From positions 1-5,894 of the forward strand of contig MAGV01000080.1 of NCBI GenBank assembly GCA_001717015.1: a DNA stretch of 5,894 nt, given 5' to 3'. Source of the DNA: Candidatus Methanosuratincola petrocarbonis (ex Vanwonterghem et al. 2016) (GTDB lineage Archaea > Thermoproteota > Methanomethylicia > Methanomethylicales > Methanomethylicaceae). The translations under genes and the position numbers were made by a program. Under the pieces are notes generated by a model, which worked only from the letters and a program-made list of their open reading frames with translations, was not told where the DNA came from and did no database searches. Shown in pieces: positions 1 through 4,682 of this stretch. The first letter of the stretch is position 1; the number at the start of each line of letters is the position of its first letter.

Positions 1-167
1 GTGACAGCCAGATCCCCGAGCTCCCCCCCGCCCACGGATACAAAAGTCGCTGGGGATAGTGGCGAGATTTTCTCGAGCGGGACGAGCCTCCCCTCAATTT
101 CCTTCCTGAGCGAGTCTATCTCTTTTATGAGCCTTACCCTTTCCTTTTCACTCATTCTGAAGACCAT
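1..167 (-). CDS. N-terminal fragment of an unrecognised protein, fourth gene of the purine operon
   Basis: The reading frame opens with ATG at 167-165 and stays open for 55 codons to the window edge, so only the N-terminus is visible. It begins MVFRMSEKERVRLIKEIDSL. Residues about 5-27 are charged and helical, possibly a short coiled coil. A Gly-rich turn (SVGGGELGDLAV) follows at about 44-55. I do not recognise the family and assign no function. The start is chosen because a GAGGTG ribosome-binding site lies 6 nt upstream; an in-frame ATG at 155-153 is a weaker alternative. An in-frame TAG at 206-204 limits how far the start could move upstream. The gene begins 31 nt after the purD stop on the same strand, so it is probably co-transcribed with the purine genes. 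That position hints at, but does not show, a link to purine metabolism. Confidence 0.7.
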   Translation of the reverse strand, partial: MVFRMSEKERVRLIKEIDSLRKEIEGRLVPLEKISPLSPATFVSVGGGELGDLAV

Positions 168-173
168 CTCTCC

Positions 174-179
174 CACCTC
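174..179 (-). promoter_or_regulatory. Ribosome-binding site of the partial downstream gene
   Basis: GAGGTG on the minus strand matches the archaeal anti-Shine-Dalgarno sequence and stands 6 nt before the ATG at 167-165. It favours that start over the later in-frame ATG at 155-153. Confidence 0.65.
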
Positions 180-198
180 GCAATCGATTATTGCCTGA

Positions 199-1683
199 TC
201 ACCCTACTTCCATCAATCCCTTCCCGGGTATCCAGATCATCCTCTTCCCGAGGAGCCCCCTCCTCTCCCTGTACTGGTAAATCTCCCTTGCCATGCTCCC
301 GAGCTGGATCCTCCTCAGTACTGACTTCTCAGTCCCGATGTCGCTCCGGTGGAAAAGCTTCCACCCGTCGGCGAGCCTAACGCCCCTGCAGAGCTCCTCT
401 GCTTTTGCGCTGGCCTCAGGGAGGGTGTCCCCTGTCCCTATGCACTCGACGACCCTTGACCCTCCGGTCATCACGCCGTTGCCAGTATCCTCTGCGGAGG
501 CCCAGAGGACCCTCCCCGCATTGGTCGGCGCTGTGAGCGAGACCGGGTGCCCCTTCGCGAGGTCCCTCCGGTCTGGGTAGCCCTCCGGGCAGACTGCCTT
601 GACTGCCACGGCCTGATCCTCGAAATCGACCTTCACCTTGTTCAGGTCCTCGCAGATTATTGCCTCGCAGATGTCAACGAGGTCGGTCTTGAGCATTGTG
701 AGGACATTCGCGGCCTCGGGGTCGCCGAGCCTTGAGTACATCTCTATCACGGTCGGCCCCCAGACCGAAGTCAGCATCATCTGCCCGGCCGAGATACCGT
801 GGTACTTCTTCCCGGTCTCCTTCTGTATCGCGTCGATCATCATCTTGACTATCTCGGCAGAGCGCCTGTACTCTTCCTCGGTGATCACCGCCCTCTCGTC
901 CTCGACGCCGTACCTCAGGTTCATACAGCATGAGATCGAACCCATCCCGCCCGTCTCGGGGCCAAGGTCCCCGTCGAACGCGTGCTTGTTGTCCTGCACC
1001 GCAGGCATCGGCACGACAGTCCTGCCGTCAGTGAAGCACTGCACGGTGTACTCGGGGCCCCAAACCCTCTCCTCGATCAGGAGCTTGTACTCAATGTCGT
1101 CGTACCCCTTCATGTATTCGTTGACGATGGATTCTGCGTGCTCCTTCTTGACTTTCCTTTTGTCGTCCTGGAGGTACACTTGGAAGTCCTCTATGACCTT
1201 GACGCCCTTCCCGCCTGCCTGCCTGGCGGGCTTCAGGGCGATGCTCTCCGCGTACTCCTCAATGTACGGGACAGCCTCCTCAAAGGTCTTGAACTTCTTG
1301 TACCATAGCCTGCCTGGGATCTTGTACTTCCACTGCAGGTCGCGCATGCTCGCCTTGGAGAGCTCGAGCTCCGCAACCTCCTTGCTTGCCCCTATGCAGG
1401 GTATGCCCTTGGCCTCCAGCTCGTCCGGGATACCGTGGAAGTTCGGCTCCTCTGGGCCCACGAAGACGAAGTCTGGGCTGCACCTGAGGGCCGCGCCCAC
1501 CACTGCGGACGGGTCGTTTGTGTCGCCCCTGAAGTACTCTCCCCCTCCAGATGAGACGATCTTCCTGATTCCCGGGTTGATCAGCTCCGAGATGCAGTAT
1601 AACTTCGGGCAGTGCGCGCTCTTCGCGAGCGACTCGGCGATCGCGTGCTCCCTGCCACCTCCGCCGACAAGAAGTATCTTCAT
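199..1683 (-). CDS. purD: Phosphoribosylamine-glycine ligase (GAR synthetase, PurD)
   Basis: PurD is a cytosolic ATP-grasp ligase that joins phosphoribosylamine and glycine, with ATP, to form glycinamide ribonucleotide, step 2 of IMP synthesis. The 494 residues show the family motifs in order: the N-terminal loop VGGGGREHA (6-14), VGPEEP (75-80), the ATP-grasp lysine and Gly-rich loop KPARQAGGKGVKV (151-163), QDNKHAFDGDLGPETGGMGS (230-249), and the acidic metal site VIEMYSRLGDPE (312-323). The last motif is usually EFNARFGDPE, so the second metal-ligand position, normally Asn, is Tyr316 here. The usual family ending (RSDIG, 446-450) is followed by about 44 extra basic residues, and the 494 aa exceed the usual 420-430. 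The start is certain: the preceding in-frame codon is the purF stop, and a GGAGGTG site lies 6 nt before the stop-start junction. The product is sure; the effect of Tyr316 and of the tail is unknown. Confidence 0.95.
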   Translation of the reverse strand: MKILLVGGGGREHAIAESLAKSAHCPKLYCISELINPGIRKIVSSGGGEYFRGDTNDPSAVVGAALRCSPDFVFVGPEEPNFHGIPDELEAKGIPCIGASKEVAELELSKASMRDLQWKYKIPGRLWYKKFKTFEEAVPYIEEYAESIALKPARQAGGKGVKVIEDFQVYLQDDKRKVKKEHAESIVNEYMKGYDDIEYKLLIEERVWGPEYTVQCFTDGRTVVPMPAVQDNKHAFDGDLGPETGGMGSISCCMNLRYGVEDERAVITEEEYRRSAEIVKMMIDAIQKETGKKYHGISAGQMMLTSVWGPTVIEMYSRLGDPEAANVLTMLKTDLVDICEAIICEDLNKVKVDFEDQAVAVKAVCPEGYPDRRDLAKGHPVSLTAPTNAGRVLWASAEDTGNGVMTGGSRVVECIGTGDTLPEASAKAEELCRGVRLADGWKLFHRSDIGTEKSVLRRIQLGSMAREIYQYRERRGLLGKRMIWIPGKGLMEVG

Positions 1684-2997
1684 TCACTCCACCTCCGGGT
1701 AGGCGCCGTTGAAGCATCCTGTGCAGAACTCGCTGCACTTCAGGCCTGTGGCCTCGACAAGGCCGTCTAGGCTTAGGTACTTGAAAGAGTCTGCACCTAT
1801 TACCTCTGCGATCTTGTCCTCCTTGAGGTGCCTCCCTATCAGCTCGTCCTCACCGGGGACCTCGACCCCGAACGGGCAGTGGGACACTATGTGGGGGCTC
1901 CCGATCCTGACGTGGATCTCTTTTGCCCCCTTCTCCTTCATCAGGTAGACTATGTTCGCCAGAGTATTCCCCCTCACCACGCTGTCGTCGATTAGGACGA
2001 CCCTCTTCCCCCTCACCGCCTCGCTTATGACGTTCAGCTTGAGCTGGACGCCCTTGAGCCTCTCGACCTGGTTCGGCTTCATCGCGCTCCTGACCCTCCT
2101 GCCCGTAAGCTCGAACCCCTTCTCCACCGGTATTCCGGTCTCGTTCGAGTATGACATCGCGAATGGTATAGCGGTCTCTGGGACCCCTATCACCACGTCA
2201 GCATCCGCGCACCCCTCTTGGGCAAGCCTCCTGCCTATCTCGCGCCTCACCCTGTATACGGGGACATCGTTTATGTAAGAGTCTGGCCTCGCCAGGTACA
2301 CGTACTCGAATATGCAGTAGGCCCTCTTGGGGGAGCTCTGGACCCTCTCGGTCCGCGCCGACATCGGCGTGAATACCATGGCATCCCCCGGATCAATGTT
2401 CTCGGCTGGGCTTATGGGGACCCTCTCACCGATGATGTCCATGACGCAGCTCTCGGACGCAACGATCCCGCCGTCGAATCCCATCTTCCCAAGGACGAGG
2501 GGCTTTACGCCCAAGCTCCCCCTGCCTGCGATCACTTCGCCCTTCCCGTTGGCTGCTATGTAGGAGAAGCCGCCCTTGCACCTGCTGAAGTAGTCTCTGA
2601 TCGCCTCGAGATCCTCTGATCCCCTCTCGAGCTCTTCGTATGCCCTCCTGAGGTTTGCCTCGTATGCGAGCTGGGCGTCCCACTTGTAGCCCTCAATGGC
2701 TGTGACTTTCCCGTCGATGCTTGCGGAAACCTTGTTGGAAACGGTAACCGGTAGGGGCTCCGCCTCCTCTGCAGGGTACGGGGAGACCCCGCCTATGAGG
2801 ATATTTCCCTTCCCGCTCACTGAGGCGAAGGCCTGCTCCACCAGTCCCTTCCCCGTGATCTTCTGCCGGCTCTCGTTGAAGATCTCCATCCCTGCGGTCT
2901 CTTGGCCCCTGTGCTGGAGCGCCATGAGCCCGAAGATCCCGAAGTTGTATGCGTTCCATCTCCTGTCGAACAGGTATATCCCGATTATTCCTGCCAT
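1684..2997 (-). CDS. purF: PurF paralogue with a degenerate glutaminase domain (PurF-B)
   Basis: This 437-aa protein is clearly of the PurF family (glutamine PRPP amidotransferase): LMALQHRGQETAG (24-36), FEYVYLARPDS (230-240), VPETA (272-276), the PRPP loop VVLIDDSVVRGNT (333-345) and the C-terminal CTGCFNGAYP (425-434). The N-terminal nucleophile glutaminase half looks dead. The start reads MAGIIGI where active enzymes have MCGIVGI, so the nucleophilic Cys is Ala2. The usual GHVRY is GGVSPYP (69-75), the oxyanion-hole NGNL is DGKV (95-98), and the TSDSE-type motif is absent. The PRPP loop is intact, but the flexible loop usually written KNRYVGRTFI is LTGRRVRSAM (297-306). Cys228, Cys374, Cys425 and Cys428 match the four [4Fe-4S] ligands of Bacillus PurF. 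An in-frame TGA directly before the ATG excludes a missed N-terminus. It may be a partner or regulatory subunit of PurF-A, or an ammonia-using enzyme; this is inference. Confidence 0.88.
   Translation of the reverse strand: MAGIIGIYLFDRRWNAYNFGIFGLMALQHRGQETAGMEIFNESRQKITGKGLVEQAFASVSGKGNILIGGVSPYPAEEAEPLPVTVSNKVSASIDGKVTAIEGYKWDAQLAYEANLRRAYEELERGSEDLEAIRDYFSRCKGGFSYIAANGKGEVIAGRGSLGVKPLVLGKMGFDGGIVASESCVMDIIGERVPISPAENIDPGDAMVFTPMSARTERVQSSPKRAYCIFEYVYLARPDSYINDVPVYRVRREIGRRLAQEGCADADVVIGVPETAIPFAMSYSNETGIPVEKGFELTGRRVRSAMKPNQVERLKGVQLKLNVISEAVRGKRVVLIDDSVVRGNTLANIVYLMKEKGAKEIHVRIGSPHIVSHCPFGVEVPGEDELIGRHLKEDKIAEVIGADSFKYLSLDGLVEATGLKCSEFCTGCFNGAYPEVE
1690..1696 (-). promoter_or_regulatory. 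Ribosome-binding site of purD inside the end of the upstream purF
   Basis: GGAGGTG is a full match to the archaeal anti-Shine-Dalgarno. It lies within the last codons of the upstream purF paralogue, 13 nt before the purD ATG counted from its first base and 6 nt before the TGA-ATG junction. It supports independent or coupled initiation of purD. Confidence 0.7.
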
Positions 2998-3003
2998 TCA
3001 CAT

Positions 3004-3010
3004 TCCTCCA
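3004..3010 (-). promoter_or_regulatory. Ribosome-binding site of the PurF-B gene
   Basis: TGGAGGA lies in the 13-nt gap between the two purF genes. Its GGAGG core is 7 nt before the ATG at 2997-2995. It fixes that ATG as the start, and the codon just upstream in frame is TGA. Confidence 0.7.
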
Positions 3011-4474
3011 TTATGCCTCAAGCTCGTAAACCCTTCTGCCATCCTGATTTACCCTTGACTTCACTCCGTCGGCTATCTTCTGGGCGAGCTCAGTTGGGTA
3101 CTTCCCGGTCACGCAGGCCATGCACAGGTCTTCGCCTCTCATCCCCGTCGCCCTCACAAAATCATCGAGCGGCTGGTAGCAGACCGCATCTGCCCCTATC
3201 TGCCTGGCTATTTCCGCTTCGTCGTGCCTGAATCCTATCAGCTCGTTGAATGTGGCCATGTCGATCCCGTAGAAGCATGGGTGAGTGATCCTCGGGAAGG
3301 TTACGAACATATAGACCTCCTCAGCGCCCCTCTCCCTGAGCTTGCTGATGATCGTCTTGGTAGTGTCGCCCCTGACTATGCTGTCCTCCACTACGATCAC
3401 CTTCTTGCCCCTGAGCCCGCCGTCGGCGACGTTTATCTTCCTGTCTATCGTGACCCTCCTGTCCTCAGACTCGAGTATGAACGCCCTGTGAGTGACGAAC
3501 CTGTGCCTCCTCAGCGTCCTCTCCCACCTGATCCCGGTCTCCTCGTGGAGCCCGTAAGCAGCGTCCTCTGCTGTTTCCGGGATGCTGACTATAACGTCTG
3601 CCCTCCTCACGTACTCCTGGTACCTCCTCCCGAGGTTCCTGCCGAACTCCTCCCTCGTCTTGTAGACGGGCCTGCCGCCGATTATCGAGTCGGGCCTGCT
3701 GAAGTAGGAGAGCTCAAAGCCGCAGAGCGCGCGCCTGGGGCACTTTGCAATCCTCCTCCTTTCCATAGCATCCCCGTTGAAGACTATCGCCTCACCGGGC
3801 TCGATCTCCCCCTCCAGGGCGAAAGAGTTGACGTCCAGCCCGACCGTCTCGGAAGAGACCGCAGTTACGCTGCCGTCCTTGCTCCTGCCGATGCACAGCG
3901 GTCTGATCCCGAGCGGGTCCCTGAAAGCGAACAGCTCCCCGTTGGACCTGAGTCCCACGACGGAATACGCCCCCTCGATTTCCTCCATGCACGCGCCTAT
4001 CGCCTCGATCATCCCGCCGTTTGCCTTAGTTGCAAGGTAGCGGCAGAGCAGCTCCGTGTCTGACGTCGCCCTCATCTTCGGAATCTTCCCGGCTAGAATC
4101 CCCCTCAGCCAGCCTATGTTGACAAGGTTGCCGTTGAATGCTATGCCCATCTTTGACCGCCCGTGCGAGACCACCATGGGCTGCGCGTCTTTCAGGTGCG
4201 AGTAGACATCCCTCTTGCCGGAGGTCCCGTACCTGACGTGCCCAATGCCCCGCTTCCCAGGTAGCAGCATCTGCCACCTGAAGATCTCCTCCCTCTCGAT
4301 CCTGGGGACCAGCCCTAGGTCCACGTACCTCTTGAGCCCTTCCGAGTACGTTAGGAACCCGTAGGACTCGTGCCCCCTGTGGTTCTGGGCAACAAGACCC
4401 CAGTAGAGTGGCACAAAAGCCTCGCTGCCGCCCGTGCTAACGACACTGAAGACGCCGCACTTTTCCTTAAGCAT
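3011..4474 (-). CDS. purF: Amidophosphoribosyltransferase with intact glutaminase (PurF-A)
   Basis: PurF converts PRPP and glutamine to phosphoribosylamine, glutamate and pyrophosphate, the first committed step of purine synthesis, in the cytosol. All expected parts are present in 487 aa. The glutaminase domain has nucleophile Cys6 (KCGVF), NHRG (31-34), GHVRYGTSG (78-86), FNGNL (113-117), TSDTE (137-141) and FRDPLGIRPL (184-193). The phosphoribosyltransferase domain has SIPETA (297-302), a flexible loop RHRFVTHRAFI (323-333) and the PRPP loop VIVVEDSIVRGDT (359-371). Cys251, Cys400, Cys451 and Cys454 correspond to the [4Fe-4S] ligands of Bacillus PurF. Five residues (MLKEK) precede Cys6, so a short propeptide must be removed to free the catalytic amino group, as in Bacillus. 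Small departures are NHRGHES for the usual QHRGQES, and Glu363 for the first Asp of the PRPP loop. It is first in the operon and very probably the working enzyme of the pair. Confidence 0.95.
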   Translation of the reverse strand: MLKEKCGVFSVVSTGGSEAFVPLYWGLVAQNHRGHESYGFLTYSEGLKRYVDLGLVPRIEREEIFRWQMLLPGKRGIGHVRYGTSGKRDVYSHLKDAQPMVVSHGRSKMGIAFNGNLVNIGWLRGILAGKIPKMRATSDTELLCRYLATKANGGMIEAIGACMEEIEGAYSVVGLRSNGELFAFRDPLGIRPLCIGRSKDGSVTAVSSETVGLDVNSFALEGEIEPGEAIVFNGDAMERRRIAKCPRRALCGFELSYFSRPDSIIGGRPVYKTREEFGRNLGRRYQEYVRRADVIVSIPETAEDAAYGLHEETGIRWERTLRRHRFVTHRAFILESEDRRVTIDRKINVADGGLRGKKVIVVEDSIVRGDTTKTIISKLRERGAEEVYMFVTFPRITHPCFYGIDMATFNELIGFRHDEAEIARQIGADAVCYQPLDDFVRATGMRGEDLCMACVTGKYPTELAQKIADGVKSRVNQDGRRVYELEA

Positions 4475-4498
4475 GGATACCCCTTATCAATGTATGCG

Positions 4499-4512
4499 TA
4501 TATTTGATTTCG
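4499..4512 (-). promoter_or_regulatory. Proposed BRE/TATA promoter of the purine operon (near-leaderless)
   Basis: The minus strand reads CGAAATC followed by AAATATA, resembling an archaeal BRE and TATA box. The centre of the AAATATA is about 28 bp before the PurF-A ATG, so transcription should begin at or 1-2 nt before the start codon. This mirrors the hemA promoter on the other side. If correct, the weak GGGG before the PurF-A ATG is not in the transcript. Confidence 0.5.
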
Positions 4513-4529
4513 CCTTTTTAAGTTTTTTT

Positions 4530-4539
4530 TAAACGTTTA
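4530..4539. repeat. 10-bp perfect palindrome TAAACGTTTA
   Basis: The sequence equals its own reverse complement and overlaps the alternative TATA box. Its centre is 21 bp, about two helical turns, from the centre of the next palindrome at 4551-4560. Function unknown. Confidence 0.35.
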
Positions 4540-4546
4540 TATAAAT
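4536..4546 (-). promoter_or_regulatory. Alternative upstream TATA box for the purine operon
   Basis: The minus strand reads ATTTATATAAA, by sequence the best TATA match in the intergenic region. It is about 67 bp before the PurF-A ATG, so it would give a leader of about 40 nt that includes an AAGGGG ribosome-binding-like site 5 nt before the ATG. No BRE-like sequence stands upstream of it. It could be a second promoter or simply AT-rich spacer. Confidence 0.35.
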
Positions 4547-4550
4547 AAAA

Positions 4551-4560
4551 AAGGCGCCTT
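4551..4560. repeat. 10-bp perfect palindrome AAGGCGCCTT
   Basis: A self-complementary GC-core site inside an otherwise AT-rich stretch, sharing its AAGGCG half with the larger inverted repeat around 4511-4556. It is a possible regulator site for the purine operon; no known regulator motif is recognised. Confidence 0.35.
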
Positions 4561-4612
4561 GCCCTGAGCACATTCGATCTTAATGAAGCGGTGCGGTTGC
4601 TCCCCCCCTCAC

Positions 4613-4628
4613 AACATTGCATAATGTT
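4613..4628. repeat. Inverted repeat AACATT-GCAT-AATGTT upstream of hemA
   Basis: Two 6-bp arms are separated by 4 bp, giving a 16-bp dyad. Its centre is 18 bp from the centre of the perfect palindrome at 4631-4646, so the two could form a tandem operator for hemA. They share little sequence beyond A/T-rich ATG/CAT steps. Confidence 0.4.
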
Positions 4629-4630
4629 TC

Positions 4631-4646
4631 TGTTTCATATGAAACA
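4631..4646. promoter_or_regulatory. Candidate hemA operator, perfect 16-bp palindrome
   Basis: TGTTTCATATGAAACA is exactly self-complementary over 16 bp and ends 5 bp before the proposed hemA TATA box, where the BRE and TFB contacts would lie. That length and position fit a binding site for a dimeric repressor or activator of tetrapyrrole synthesis. The binding protein is not known to me. Confidence 0.5.
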
Positions 4647-4651
4647 CAATG

Positions 4652-4660
4652 AATATATTA
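4652..4660 (+). promoter_or_regulatory. TATA box of a leaderless hemA promoter
   Basis: AATATATTA is centred 27 bp before the hemA ATG, which places the expected start site at or beside the first base of the ATG. No convincing Shine-Dalgarno lies between the box and the ATG, consistent with leaderless translation. Confidence 0.55.
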
Positions 4661-4682
4661 AAAAATCCTTCTGGAAAAATCG

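Larger units (their letters stand above)
4511..4556. repeat. Inverted repeat CGCCTTTTT / AAAAAGGCG around the purine-side TATA region
   Basis: A 9-bp arm at 4511-4519 is matched exactly in inverted form at 4548-4556, with 28 bp between the arms. The left arm overlaps the proposed BRE of the purine promoter and the loop contains the alternative TATA box. It may be a pair of operator half-sites, but A/T runs make up much of each arm, so chance is possible. Confidence 0.35.

Noticed and set aside
638..1702. Long plus-strand open frame (354 codons) opposite purD
   Set aside because: The minus strand encodes full PurD motifs here. The antisense frame is Ser/Pro-rich without recognisable domains, as expected from the strong third-position bias of the real gene.
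1684..2997. PurF-B as a pseudogene or a sequencing error of an ordinary purF
   Set aside because: The frame is intact over 437 codons, with a strong ribosome-binding site, a perfect PRPP loop and all iron-sulfur cysteines. Several separate glutaminase motifs differ, which one error could not cause.
1684..2997. PurF-B as another class II amidotransferase such as GlmS or asparagine synthetase
   Set aside because: FEYVYLARPDS, the PRPP loop and the C-terminal Cys motif are PurF-specific, and no sugar-isomerase or synthetase domain is present.
3224..4063. Long plus-strand open frame (279 codons) opposite PurF-A
   Set aside because: It is antisense to clear PurF motifs, has no promoter or ribosome-binding context of its own, and resembles no family I know.
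4523..4530. Run of eight T as an archaeal terminator
   Set aside because: It would stop plus-strand transcription, but no plus-strand gene lies upstream of it. It falls inside the divergent promoter region.
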